64,000 nt of DNA from Azospirillum sp. (GCA_027486405.1 JAIXPD010000007.1:1-64000), one strand, 5' to 3'; counted from the first letter of the stretch, positions 1 through 8,555 are shown. Numbers and translations: made by a program. The notes: generated by a model from the letters alone, not told the origin.

Positions 1-2
1 GC

Positions 3-104
3 ACCATTGAGGAACTCTGGAAAGCCGTCGGCTCCATCTGTGACCTCTATACACCTGAGGAATGCTGGAACTACTTCATGCACGCTGGATATGCGCCAGA
101 TTAA
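3..104 (+). CDS. IS630-family transposase, C-terminal end (cut by window edge)
   Basis: The frame open from the window edge encodes 33 residues ending in E-E-C-W-N-Y-F-M-H-A-G-Y-A-P-D and a TAA stop. This matches the typical C-terminus of IS630-family DDE transposases, which end in a helix followed by a H/A-A-G-Y-A motif. Only the tail is visible, so it cannot be said whether the insertion sequence is complete. The terminal inverted repeat expected soon after the stop could not be identified. It lies on the chromosomal side of the attL repeat and is therefore not part of the phage-like element. Confidence 0.7.
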   Translation, partial: TIEELWKAVGSICDLYTPEECWNYFMHAGYAPD

Positions 105-326
105 ACGCTCGATGCTCTAATAGAGGAAAAAAGGCTAAAATATATTCGTTTTCTGCAGCCTGTTAAAGCCTGCCCCTATAGGCCATCGCTTGATGGAGGC
201 GAGGAAACGTGTGCGACTCGGCTGGGGAGTGTGGGCTTCGTCCGCTAGCGTCCGCTTGTGAACGCTCATATTATGGGACGCGCTTTCCGTATTCATTCCG
301 TACGGAGCCGCTTACTATCTGCCAAG

Positions 327-389
327 CTATTGAAAAGATTGGCGTCCCCAAGGGGATTCGAACCCCTGTTACCGCCGTGAGAGGGCGGT
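327..389. repeat. attL: direct repeat of the tRNA-Glu 3' part
   Basis: These 63 bases are identical to 19335-19397. With one mismatch (326 versus 19334) the repeat extends back to 320 and 19328. The copy contains the tRNA-Glu 3' half through the anticodon stem-loop, the encoded CCA and about 13 bases beyond it, but not the 5' half, so it is not a working tRNA. Identity stops abruptly after the anticodon stem. This is the usual outcome of tyrosine-recombinase integration into the 3' part of a tRNA gene. Confidence 0.93.
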
Positions 390-504
390 TTAAGTATATG
401 CAAGGTTGCGCCAACCTATGCCAATACACTATCAAACTTACTATTTAATTCAATAGGTTAGTTGCACGGTAACGCGAGCTTGTGCAAGGGTGTGTTGGAA
501 CGCG

Positions 505-526
505 GACGGGACACGCCGGGACACGC
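505..526 (+). repeat. Putative integrase arm sites, left (two tandem copies)
   Basis: Two perfect 10-base copies of CGGGACACGC lie back to back at 507-516 and 517-526, between attL and the integrase start. Related GGACAC-type copies occur near the other end of the element at 19216-19302, one of them matching 505-515 (GACGGGACACG) over 11 bases in reverse orientation. Their presence just inside both attachment sites suggests arm-type integrase or excisionase binding sites; this is inference from position and repetition. Confidence 0.5.
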
Positions 527-566
527 TGGCAAAACCGCCCTATCCTAGAACCGGCATAGGAAGACC

Positions 567-1817
567 ATGGCTCGCACGCCTCGTAGCCCGATCGAAGGGC
601 GCACAAACCGCCTGAAGCTGCCGCCTGCCCGCAAGCCCGTATTCGTCGGGTTGGGGGAAGGGGTTGCTCTGGGCTATCGACGAAATGTCAACGGCCCCGG
701 CGCCTGGGTGGTGCGGCGCAGCGATGGCAAGGGCGGCAACAGTGTGCGCAACATCGGCGTAGCCGACGACTTCGCCGACGCGGACGGCTCTGCGGTCCTA
801 TCCTATCAACAGGCTGTCGCCCGTTGCCTCGCTGTCGCTGAGAAGCCCGAGATGTTGGAGGAGGTGCGCACCACCGTCAGACCATCGACGGATGCCTACA
901 CAGTCCGTCGGGCGCTGGATGACTACCTCGTTCACCTTGAGAGGGAGGGGCGCAGCAAGAGCGCTTTGGCCGACGCGCGAAACCGGGCGGATGCGCTGAT
1001 CGCTCCCGATCTGGGCGATATCGCTGTAGAGGCACTGACCGCTGATCGGATCCGTAAGTGGATGGATAAACTTGCTGTTTCTCCTCCTCGCCGACGCGGC
1101 AAGTTGACAGAGCAAGTTCTGGATGATGATGGAAAGCGCAAGCGGCGCGACAGTGTGAACCGCACGTTGACCACACTGAAGGCCGCTTTGAACGTATCGT
1201 TCCGAGAGGGCAAGGCGCCATCCGATGCCGAGTGGAAGCGGGTCCAGGCGTTCCGCGCCGTGGTGGGTGCCCGAACCCAATGGTTGACCATCGAGCAAGC
1301 GCGCAAACTGCTGACAGGATGCCCTCCCGATTTTGCCATGCTGGTGCGCGCCGCGCTTCTGACTGGCGCCAGATATGGAGAGCTTTGCCGCCTGAAGGTC
1401 AGTGATTATCGAGCTGACAGTGCGACCTTGTTTATCTCGCAGTCCAAAAGCGGCAAGGCTCGATATATTAACCTAAACAGCGACGGGCGCGCGTTCTTCG
1501 GTGAGATCGCCAGAGGCCGCCAACCGTCGGAAATTTTGTTGAAGCGGGCCGATGGCACTCCATGGGAGCGACACAATCAAATTCGCCGAATTGCCGCCGC
1601 GTGCTCATCCGCTGGCATTGCCCCGGCGATTAGCTTCCATGAAATTCGCCACACATGGGCAAGTCTATCCATTATGGCGGGAATGCCCCTTCAGGTGGCT
1701 GCGCAGATGATGGGGCATTCCGACACACGCATGGTGGAGAAGCATTACGGTCATATGTCTCGTACATTCGTGGCGCAGCAAGTTGAAGCCTTCGCACCGC
1801 GATTGGAGATTTCCTAA
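567..1817 (+). CDS. int: Tyrosine recombinase integrase
   Basis: A 416-residue site-specific recombinase that should catalyse integration and excision at tRNA-Glu. The C-terminal catalytic domain (about 235-400) contains the expected set: Arg269 in L-T-G-A-R-Y-G-E, a basic beta-hairpin around Lys294/Lys297, His358 and Arg361 in H-E-I-R-H-T, His384 in M-G-H-S-D, and nucleophile Tyr394 in E-K-H-Y-G-H. An SAM-like core-binding domain occupies roughly 110-215. Length is normal for prophage and island integrases. It sits 177 bases inside attL and reads into the element, and its stop overlaps the start of the next gene by one base, so the two are probably co-transcribed. Confidence 0.96.
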   Translation: MARTPRSPIEGRTNRLKLPPARKPVFVGLGEGVALGYRRNVNGPGAWVVRRSDGKGGNSVRNIGVADDFADADGSAVLSYQQAVARCLAVAEKPEMLEEVRTTVRPSTDAYTVRRALDDYLVHLEREGRSKSALADARNRADALIAPDLGDIAVEALTADRIRKWMDKLAVSPPRRRGKLTEQVLDDDGKRKRRDSVNRTLTTLKAALNVSFREGKAPSDAEWKRVQAFRAVVGARTQWLTIEQARKLLTGCPPDFAMLVRAALLTGARYGELCRLKVSDYRADSATLFISQSKSGKARYINLNSDGRAFFGEIARGRQPSEILLKRADGTPWERHNQIRRIAAACSSAGIAPAISFHEIRHTWASLSIMAGMPLQVAAQMMGHSDTRMVEKHYGHMSRTFVAQQVEAFAPRLEIS

Positions 1818-2194
1818 TGGCTAAGTTAGGATTTAATGCTCGCTTGTTCGATATTAAGCAGGGGATAGAGCGGGGTGATGTTGCCCCTCTGCTTTCCTAT
1901 TTGCGAAGCGGGGATTCAGATCCTGTGGTGCAGGGGTGGCTTGCTGACGCTATCGATCCTATGGGGCCTAACGGTTATCGGTTGATAGTGAAGGGTCCCG
2001 ACCACCGTCCAGCCGGCGGCAAGGCGCTGGACCGATCGATAGAGATTGCCGAAGCGCTTGATGCGCTCAAAAGCGACCGATCCGACCAACGGAGGGAAAG
2101 CGACCAAGTTGAAGAAATTGCATCAAGATTTAAAGTTAGCGTCAGCAAGGTAAGGAAAGACTATGCATCTTGGAAAAAAGTAGGTGACGTTTAA
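1817..2194 (+). CDS. Small HTH-like protein downstream of integrase
   Basis: A 125-residue protein whose ATG overlaps the integrase stop (TAATG), so translation is probably coupled. The N-terminal part resembles short uncharacterised proteins found beside integrases. The C-terminal 25 residues (E-E-I-A-S-R-F-K-V-S-V-S-K-V-R-K-D-Y) look like a helix-turn-helix of the kind that recognises DNA. No enzyme motif is visible. Position suggests a role in recombination control or regulation, but I do not recognise the family and the function is open. Confidence 0.75.
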   Translation: MAKLGFNARLFDIKQGIERGDVAPLLSYLRSGDSDPVVQGWLADAIDPMGPNGYRLIVKGPDHRPAGGKALDRSIEIAEALDALKSDRSDQRRESDQVEEIASRFKVSVSKVRKDYASWKKVGDV

Positions 2195-2267
2195 TCCAAT
2201 AGATTAATGGCATTGCATGGCATAACTTTGCAGCAACTTACACTTCTTGCTGAAAGGAAGCCTCAAA

Positions 2268-2510
2268 ATGGACCAGGGAAAAGAAAGTAACCGCAAGCGG
2301 GTACGAGACAGCAATCACCCGGAAACCATGTTTCCCCTTCAGTTGTGGTTGCAGGACAACAATGTTCCGCACCGGACATTTTATCACTGGCTGCATAAGG
2401 GGATTGCCCCTCGCGTCACCAGGATCGGGCGCAGGGTCTATATTCAAGCCGTCGATGATGCGGCATGGCGCGAATCCCTGCGCTCCAGCCAGGACGCAAT
2501 CCCTGCGTAA
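2268..2510 (+). CDS. AlpA/excisionase-like winged-helix protein
   Basis: An 80-residue basic protein. Residues about 16-70 read as a MerR/AlpA-type winged helix: L-P-L-Q-L-W-L-Q-D-N-N-V-like recognition helices followed by the beta-wing with R-I-G-R-R-V-Y-I. The ATG at 2268 is chosen because AAGGAAG lies seven bases upstream; an upstream alternative start at 2247 has no such site. AlpA-type proteins act as excisionases or activators in P4-like satellites and islands, which suits its place between integrase and primase. Which of these roles it has cannot be read from sequence. Confidence 0.75.
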   Translation: MDQGKESNRKRVRDSNHPETMFPLQLWLQDNNVPHRTFYHWLHKGIAPRVTRIGRRVYIQAVDDAAWRESLRSSQDAIPA

Positions 2511-2546
2511 TGTGTTGCTGCTCCTTCAGCGTAATCCAAAAAGGAA

Positions 2547-2578
2547 AACCCCGCCACGGTTGCAGCCGTGGCGGGGTT
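2547..2578. terminator. Perfect 13-bp hairpin between alpA-like gene and primase
   Basis: AACCCCGCCACGG (2547-2559) pairs perfectly with CCGTGGCGGGGTT (2566-2578) around the loop TTGCAG. On the minus strand the stem is followed by a T-rich run, on the plus strand it is not, so it reads best as a minus-strand terminator or as an RNA/DNA regulatory structure in front of the primase gene. The same TTGCAG loop occurs in the hairpin at 18792-18819. Confidence 0.5.
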
Positions 2579-2653
2579 CAAACACTCGAAGCGCAAGGTT
2601 GAATGTAGCGCAGGGCTGCGCCGAAGTCAACACTTGCGCTCATGGAGCGCATC

Positions 2654-5359
2654 ATGAGTCAACCGGCAATCGCCGACATCGCCCAACCCATCGACACCAT
2701 CACCATTCTTGAATGCACGGAGGAGCGGGTTGCGACCAAGCGGATTCGGCTTGGTCCGGGCGAGCGCGGGACCGTAACGGACGGCTATGACGCCGGGACG
2801 TGGTTTGCGCCATCGGAACGCCCGATCAACAGCTTCGACGAAATGGCCACGGTGCTGGGCGAGGTGTGCCGCAATCCACGCGCCTTCGTCATCCGGGGTG
2901 AGTTGCAAGAGCGGTGGCGGCAATCGGAGACCGTGCGCCGGACCAGCCAGCCGAAGCCGGGCATCGGGGCCTCGTTTGTGGCGCGCTCCCGCCGGTGGCT
3001 GGCGATCGACATCGACAAAGCCCCCCAGCCCGCCGGGTGCGACCCCGCCGAAGACCCGGAGGGCGCCGTCGAACACCTGATTGGGCGGTTGCCGGAGGAG
3101 TTCCAGGACGCGAGCTGCTGGTGGCAATGGACGAGCGGCCAGGGGTTCAAGGGCGACACCCTCAACGCGCGGCTGTGGTTCTGGCTGTCGAAACCGGCGG
3201 CGGACATGGCGTTGCGCCGCTGGGCGGAGAAGGATGGCCAGATTGACCCGGCGCTGTACAGCGCGGTCGAGCCGCACTACATCGCTGCGCCGATCCTGGG
3301 GCCTGGGGTGCATGACCCGGTGCCGCGCCGTTATGGCGTTCGGCGCGGCCTGTCCGACGAGGTGGCCCTGGAGTTGCCGGACGTCGCCGGCGGATCGCAG
3401 GTTGGCGGCTGGTCGGACTGGCGGGAGCGCGCTGGCGACGACTTCGGCGGGTATGAGCACGACGAGGTGGTTGAACTGCTGCGACACATCCCGAATCCCG
3501 ATTTGCCCTATGATAAGTGGTTGAGCGTGGGTGTGAATGTGAAGGCTGCCGCTGGTGCCGATGGGGAGGAGGCGTTTGTCGGCTGGTCTTCCAAGTCGGG
3601 CAAATTCAACGAGCGGGACGCGCGCACCAAGTTCCGCTCCCTCAATGGGAACGCTAGCGAACACGCGCTGTACCTTCTGGCGCGGGAGCACGGGCACGAC
3701 CCGTTTGAATGGCGTGGGGTGGTGGTAGACCTGGAGGCGTTCCGGGCGAATGGGATGGCGAAGCGGGCGAAAGCTGCCGCCGGCGGCAATACGCTCGCGC
3801 TGGTTAATCCCGCCGTGGTGCCGAGAACCGCGCCGTTCATCCCGCCGAAGATACAGGTTGTTGCCGGCGAACTGCACCGGATGACCGACCAAGCGGAAGA
3901 CGCCTTGATACGGGGTAAAGCCCCCTTCTACGCGCGTGGCCTTTTCATCATGAAGCCGATCGCTGATGAGGTCCCCGCATCGAAGGGGAGGACAACCGTA
4001 TCGGCGAAGCTGGTCAAGGTGAACCACAGCGGAATCATAGACAATCTGAGCAAGCTGTCGCGATGGCAGACGTTTGACCGTCGCCGCGGGAAAGGTGGCG
4101 AATGGGTTGATGTCGATCCGCCGTTCAAGGTGGCGCAGATCCTTGAATCGCGAGTTGGCGAGTGGAGACTCCCGAAGGTGGCCGGCATCATCACCACGCC
4201 GACGCTGCGTCGGGATGGGAGCGTTTTGGACCGACCGGGATACGACCCTGAGACGCGTCTCATCCTGGTCAGCGACGGGAGAGTCAACCTTGATGCGATG
4301 CCCACCAACCCGACGCGTGACGATGCGTTGGCCGCGCTGGGTATGCTGACCTCCCTTATCGCCGAGTTCCCTTTCGTGTCCGATGCGGATCGGGCTGTTG
4401 GACTGTCGGCGTTGATTACGCCGGTTGTGCGCGGCGCCCTATCAACGGCACCGCTGCATGCGATCCGGGCACCCACGCCTGGAAGCGGCAAAAGCTTTCT
4501 GGTCGACGTGGCGTCGATCATCGCCAGCGGCAAACCCTGCCCTGTGCTGGCAGCCGGAAAGACGGAGGAGGAGACGGAGAAGCGGCTTGGTGGCGCCTTC
4601 TTGGAAGGTATGCCGCTGGTGTCGTTGGACAACATCAACGGCGAGCTATCCGGCGACCAGCTATGTCAACTCATCGATCGACCGCTGGTCAAGGTCCGTC
4701 CACTTGGTGTGTCTGACCTTGTCGAGATCGAGTCGCGTGCCACGGTCTTCGCCACCGGGAATAACCTTCACATTTCGGGAGACCTGACGCGCCGCGCCAT
4801 CCTGTGCGAACTCGACGCCGGTGTGGAGAGGCCGGAGTTGAAGCACTACGCGACCCGGCCGGATGAAGCGGTTCTCGCTGATCGTGGTCGATACGTCGGA
4901 GCGGCATTGACGATCGTGCGCGCGTACATGGCCGCCGGTCAGCCCAACCGCTGCCGCGACCTCGCGAGCTTCGAGGACTGGTCTCGCCTTGTGCGCTCCT
5001 CCCTGGTGTGGCTGGGGGCGGCTGATCCGTGCGCGTCGATGGAGCGGATTCGGGAGGATGACCCGGAGCGCGCGGCGACGCTGGCCGTGATTGAACATTT
5101 GCTTGGGGAGTTCGGTGAAATCCAGGCGTTCACGGCGCGGGAAGCGGCGGACTGTGCGTGCGAGGGTGGCGGGAGCGGATGGCGACGCCCCGATATGCGC
5201 GACGCCCTGCTATCGGTGGCGGGAGACCATGGGGCAATCAACACCCGGCGGCTTGGCCGTTGGATGGTGCAGCGGTTGAACCGCCCGTTCGACGGCACGA
5301 AGATCGTGAAGGCCGCCGATGGTAAGAACGGAGTGAAATTCCGCCTGATCCGGTGCTGA
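2654..5359 (+). CDS. Primase-helicase of the satellite/prophage replication module
   Basis: About 901 residues. The N-terminal third looks like an archaeo-eukaryotic-type primase with A-I-D-I-D near residue 117. A PriCT-like segment (Y-D-K-W-L-S-V-G followed by F-V-G-W-S-S-K-S-G-K) lies near 285-320. The C-terminal half is a helicase: Walker A P-T-P-G-S-G-K-S near 606-613, Walker B-like L-V-S-L-D-N-I near 655, and an asparagine-bearing sensor F-A-T-G-N-N near 698. It should start and unwind replication of the excised element. ATG 2654 is preferred over 2642 because GGAG lies six bases upstream. It stands alone, followed directly by the inverted-repeat structure at 5360. Confidence 0.88.
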   Translation: MSQPAIADIAQPIDTITILECTEERVATKRIRLGPGERGTVTDGYDAGTWFAPSERPINSFDEMATVLGEVCRNPRAFVIRGELQERWRQSETVRRTSQPKPGIGASFVARSRRWLAIDIDKAPQPAGCDPAEDPEGAVEHLIGRLPEEFQDASCWWQWTSGQGFKGDTLNARLWFWLSKPAADMALRRWAEKDGQIDPALYSAVEPHYIAAPILGPGVHDPVPRRYGVRRGLSDEVALELPDVAGGSQVGGWSDWRERAGDDFGGYEHDEVVELLRHIPNPDLPYDKWLSVGVNVKAAAGADGEEAFVGWSSKSGKFNERDARTKFRSLNGNASEHALYLLAREHGHDPFEWRGVVVDLEAFRANGMAKRAKAAAGGNTLALVNPAVVPRTAPFIPPKIQVVAGELHRMTDQAEDALIRGKAPFYARGLFIMKPIADEVPASKGRTTVSAKLVKVNHSGIIDNLSKLSRWQTFDRRRGKGGEWVDVDPPFKVAQILESRVGEWRLPKVAGIITTPTLRRDGSVLDRPGYDPETRLILVSDGRVNLDAMPTNPTRDDALAALGMLTSLIAEFPFVSDADRAVGLSALITPVVRGALSTAPLHAIRAPTPGSGKSFLVDVASIIASGKPCPVLAAGKTEEETEKRLGGAFLEGMPLVSLDNINGELSGDQLCQLIDRPLVKVRPLGVSDLVEIESRATVFATGNNLHISGDLTRRAILCELDAGVERPELKHYATRPDEAVLADRGRYVGAALTIVRAYMAAGQPNRCRDLASFEDWSRLVRSSLVWLGAADPCASMERIREDDPERAATLAVIEHLLGEFGEIQAFTAREAADCACEGGGSGWRRPDMRDALLSVAGDHGAINTRRLGRWMVQRLNRPFDGTKIVKAADGKNGVKFRLIRC

Positions 5360-5474
5360 GGGGGTTTCTGGGGTTTCTGGGGTTTTTTCTGACCGACGCG
5401 TGGAAAATGGCAGGCCCCCCTTTGCAGTTTTCGTGAAGGGGGGTGGAAAAACCCCAGAAACCCCAGAAACCCCC
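5360..5474. repeat. Nested inverted repeats, candidate replication origin or terminator
   Basis: A 28-base arm at 5360-5387, made of G-runs alternating with two TTTCT blocks, is the exact reverse complement of 5447-5474. Between them CCCCCCTT (5415-5422) pairs with AAGGGGGG (5436-5443). The arms contain two tandem TTTCTGGGG units, so the structure combines direct and inverted repeats. It begins immediately after the primase stop codon. Satellites such as P4 and SaPIs keep their origin repeats beside the replication gene, so an origin is plausible; a strong bidirectional terminator is the alternative. Confidence 0.7.
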
Positions 5475-5496
5475 GCCCGATGGATTTCGGTGACGT

Positions 5497-5709
5497 TCAG
5501 CTATCTCCGCTCAGCTTGCCTACGATCCATTCCCACACCGTTAAAACTCCGATGCATGTCCAACTGATCACGACGAGTGCGGCGACAAGGGCGGCGGACC
5601 ACCAAAAGCCAAGCGCCTCGAACAGCAAGCGGAATGGCCAGAAAATCAGATTTGTTATCGTCATAAGTATGTTGATGATAACAATAATGACTGTAATGAA
5701 TACGCTCAT
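5497..5709 (-). CDS. Small two-helix membrane protein
   Basis: A 70-residue protein with two hydrophobic stretches (about 3-30 and 36-60) separated by a short hinge, and a polar C-terminus. It is the only minus-strand gene in the left part of the element. The start has AGGCG about eight bases upstream. A strongly hydrophobic frame on one strand, with no comparable candidate opposite, argues that it is real. Two-helix topology and size are compatible with a holin-like or superinfection-type membrane protein, but no specific family is recognised. Confidence 0.5.
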   Translation of the reverse strand: MSVFITVIIVIINILMTITNLIFWPFRLLFEALGFWWSAALVAALVVISWTCIGVLTVWEWIVGKLSGDS

Positions 5710-5725
5710 ATGTAACGCCTATTGA

Positions 5726-6079
5726 GTTATTATGATAAAGGCAATGCATCGTAAGCTTTGAAAGCTCTTATGACAATCTGTCGATTGACCGAATAGGGCA
5801 AAACAGCTTCGTGGGCTGTTACAGTCAAGAGCCAAACCGCACGCTTGCCCCTAACCGACCACCGCGCCCCGCTCGCACGAGGGCGCCCGGTGGCCCCCTG
5901 AAGGCCGCGGAGGGGCGCAGGGGGCGGGGTGCCTGCCCGAGGGGGCGATGCCGCCGGGTCCTTCCGGGGCCGGGAACCGGGGGGTCGCCCCAGCCGCTCG
6001 ACGTCTCTAGGCGTGACGCTGCATAGGGGGTTCCGGTTCCGGTTTCCCTAGGTCGAAAATCCTAAAATGAGGTGCCCCG
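5726..6079. other. Gene-free region upstream of terS, candidate packaging site
   Basis: No convincing gene. An A/T-rich half (to about 5830) is followed by a very G+C-rich, palindrome-rich stretch (5860-6010) and then the tandem TTCCGGTTCCGGTTTCC near 6030. The region lies directly ahead of the small terminase gene, where cos or pac sites usually sit in lambda-type packaging modules. The location is the only support for a packaging role. Confidence 0.35.
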
Positions 6080-6568
6080 ATGGCCACGCAAGCAGAGGTC
6101 GGGGCGCACCTTGACCTGTCCGACCGCACGATTCGCGAGCTTTTGGACCGGGGTGTGCTGCCGAACGCCCGGCGCGGCGCCCTGGATCTCGACGCCTGCC
6201 GGCTGGCCTACATCGCCCATCTTCGTGAGGTGGCCGCCGGCCGCGCCCTGGGTCCGTCCGGTGATGACCTAACGGCTGAACGTGCGCGGTTGGCACGGGA
6301 ACAGGCGGACCACTTCGCATTGAAGAACGCAGCCATGCGGCTGGAACTACTGCCCCGCGCCGACATCACGCGAGCGGTTGCCGCCGCCTTCGGGCATGTC
6401 CGAGACCGCCTTGTGCAACTCCCCGCCCGCCTTGCCGCGCCGTTGGCCCGCGCCAGCGATCCGGCGGACGTGCGCGCCCGACTGTCGGACGCCGTCAACG
6501 CCGCCTTGGTCGAATTGAGCGAGACCCGCATCGTCGCCACCATGGAGGATAACGCCGATGCAGCTTGA
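6080..6568 (+). CDS. terS: Terminase small subunit (Nu1-like)
   Basis: A 162-residue protein that should recognise the packaging site and recruit the large subunit. Residues 1-40 form a helix-turn-helix (Q-A-E-V-G-A-H-L-D-L-S-D-R-T-I-R-E-L-L) like the Nu1 winged helix, and the rest is a helical, Arg/Ala-rich oligomerisation region with A-R-L-A-R-E-Q-A-D. Its last 11 bases overlap the terL start, a typical translational coupling of the two subunits. Length is close to lambda Nu1 (181 residues). Functional assignment rests on HTH plus position rather than strong sequence identity. Confidence 0.82.
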   Translation: MATQAEVGAHLDLSDRTIRELLDRGVLPNARRGALDLDACRLAYIAHLREVAAGRALGPSGDDLTAERARLAREQADHFALKNAAMRLELLPRADITRAVAAAFGHVRDRLVQLPARLAAPLARASDPADVRARLSDAVNAALVELSETRIVATMEDNADAA

Positions 6569-8468
6569 GATTCCTGTCTCCCGTCTGACGGCAGAGACCG
6601 CGACGGGTTGGTTCGCGTCCTTGCGTCCGCCGCCGCGCCTGTCGCTGGCGGAATGGGCTGAACAGCACGGGCGGCTCTACGACGGATCCGTGTTCAAGCC
6701 CTACCCGTACCAGCGCGAAATCCTCGACGCGATGACCGATCCTGCTGTGGAGCGGATCACGCTGATGAAGTCGGCGCGAGTCGGCTACACGCAAATGCTG
6801 TCTGCCGCCATGGGCTATTTCATCGCGCAACGCCCGTCAAAGATTATGATCGTTCAGCCCACCATCGAGGACGCCGAAGACTACAGCAAGGACACGGTGG
6901 ACCCGCTGCATGATTGGCCGGTGCTGGCCGGGCTGCTGTCGGAGGTGGGGGCGAAGAAGAAAGGCGACACCATCAAGCGCAAGGCGTTCCCCGGAGGTTC
7001 CTTGAAGATCACCGGGGCGAACAGCCCACGCGCCTTCCGCCGCATCGACCTCGACGTGCTGCTGTTCGATGAGATCGACGGCTATCCCGCTGCGGCCGGA
7101 AAGGAGGGCGACCAGATCGCACTCGGCATCAAGCGTCTGACGCAATCACTCCATCCGCTCGCTGTGCTGGGCAGCACGCCGTTGCTCGACGGGGACAGCA
7201 AGATTGCCGATGCCTTCGCCGCCGGAACGATGGAGCGCTACCATGTCCCCTGTCCGTCCTGCGGTGAATACCAGCCGCTTATCTGGGGCGACGGGTCCGG
7301 CGCGGGGGTGCGCTGGCGCGACGCCGACCCGGACACGGCGTTCTATTGCTGCGTCAACGGCTGCCCGATTGATGAGGAGCACAAACTGGACATTCTGGAG
7401 CGTGGCCGGTGGGTGGCGGAACAGCCGTTCAAGGGGCACCGCTCGTTCCACATCTGGTCCGCCTATTGCCCGCTCCCCGGCGCCGCGTGGCCCAAGCTGG
7501 TCGCCGAGTTCCTGGCTGCGCGGAAGGACCGGGAAAAGCTTCAGGTGTGGACGAACACCGTGCTGGGCGAATGCTGGATTGATCGTGGTGAGGCGCCCGA
7601 TTGGCAACGCCTGTACGACCGGCGGGAGCCGTGGGAACCGGGCACGGTTCCGGCCGGCGGGTTGTTTCTGACCGCTGGCGCCGACGTGCAGCGCGACCGT
7701 ATCGAGGTGTCGGTCTGGGCGTGGGGGAGGAATAAGGAATCCTGGCTCGTTGACCACCGCGTCATCATGGGCGACCCCTTCACTGCCGCGCCGTGGCGGG
7801 ATTTGTCCGCCATGTTGGCCGAGACATGGCGGCATGAATGGGGCACCGACCTGTCGATCACCATGACCGCGATCGATGCGGGTGACGGGGTGACGATGGA
7901 AGTCGTCAAGGCATGGGCGCGATCCGCCGGCCCGCGCGTTTTCGCGATCAAGGGCAGCTCGCTTGCCCTGGCGCCGATCCTGGGGCAGCCATCTGCCGCT
8001 GATGTCAACAGGCGCGGGAAGAAAATCGTCGGCGGTATCAAGCTTTGGCCAGTCGGTACAGCCGCCGCCAAGAGCGAATTTTATGGCTTTCTCCGGTTGG
8101 ACCGCCCGACCGAGGAAAGCGGAGAAGCTTTTCCGGCCGGCTACGTCCATCTACCGCTCCATGCCGGTGAGGAGACGTGCAAACAGCTTGTCGCCGAACA
8201 CCGGATCACGCGCGGCGGCAAGGGGCGACCGCGCGTCACGACCTGGGAAAAACTCCGGGACAGGAACGAGGCTTTGGATTGTCGAGTTTACGCTCGCGCA
8301 GCCGCCGCCCGGCAAGGACTGGACCGACTGGGTGATGCCGCCTGGTCGGAACTGGAGGGCAATCTCGGCGTCAGCGTGATGCCGCCGCCGGCCCGTCCGA
8401 GCGTGATGTCATCCGTCCCCCAGCCGCCGGCCCGCCCGACCGTCATGCGCTCCAACTACATCGGGTGA
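6558..8468 (+). CDS. terL: Terminase large subunit, GpA family
   Basis: A 636-residue packaging ATPase-nuclease of the lambda GpA type. The ATPase domain shows the GpA-style Walker A variant K-S-A-R-V-G-Y-T near residue 74 and Walker B L-L-F-D-E-I-D-G-Y near 170. A zinc-finger-like region C-P-S-C (near 232) with C-C-V-N-G-C follows. The nuclease half contains T-A-G-A-D-V-Q-R-D-R-I-E near 374 and A-I-D-A-G-D near 438, where metal-binding acidic residues are expected. The family length is about 640, so the gene looks complete. It overlaps terS and is followed by a hairpin before the portal gene. Confidence 0.95.
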   Translation: MQLEIPVSRLTAETATGWFASLRPPPRLSLAEWAEQHGRLYDGSVFKPYPYQREILDAMTDPAVERITLMKSARVGYTQMLSAAMGYFIAQRPSKIMIVQPTIEDAEDYSKDTVDPLHDWPVLAGLLSEVGAKKKGDTIKRKAFPGGSLKITGANSPRAFRRIDLDVLLFDEIDGYPAAAGKEGDQIALGIKRLTQSLHPLAVLGSTPLLDGDSKIADAFAAGTMERYHVPCPSCGEYQPLIWGDGSGAGVRWRDADPDTAFYCCVNGCPIDEEHKLDILERGRWVAEQPFKGHRSFHIWSAYCPLPGAAWPKLVAEFLAARKDREKLQVWTNTVLGECWIDRGEAPDWQRLYDRREPWEPGTVPAGGLFLTAGADVQRDRIEVSVWAWGRNKESWLVDHRVIMGDPFTAAPWRDLSAMLAETWRHEWGTDLSITMTAIDAGDGVTMEVVKAWARSAGPRVFAIKGSSLALAPILGQPSAADVNRRGKKIVGGIKLWPVGTAAAKSEFYGFLRLDRPTEESGEAFPAGYVHLPLHAGEETCKQLVAEHRITRGGKGRPRVTTWEKLRDRNEALDCRVYARAAAARQGLDRLGDAAWSELEGNLGVSVMPPPARPSVMSSVPQPPARPTVMRSNYIG

Positions 8469-8525
8469 CACCGAATCGCCCGCTGAAATGTTATGGTCAA
8501 GAGGCCGCTCGCTCCAACGACTTCA

Positions 8526-8555
8526 CCCCCGCCCCGACGCGGGGGTTTTTCTTTT
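8526..8555 (+). terminator. Rho-independent-like terminator between terL and portal
   Basis: CCCCCGC (8526-8532) pairs with GCGGGGG (8539-8545), followed by T5-C-T5. This is a textbook intrinsic terminator shape, placed between packaging and capsid genes that are usually co-transcribed. It may separate two transcription units or act as an attenuator. Confidence 0.7.

Noticed and set aside
327..389. Second tRNA-Glu gene at the left end
   Set aside because: Only the 3' half is present; the acceptor 5' strand and D arm are missing.
209..448. 79-residue frame spanning attL
   Set aside because: It is read through the tRNA-derived repeat and has no ribosome site or homology.
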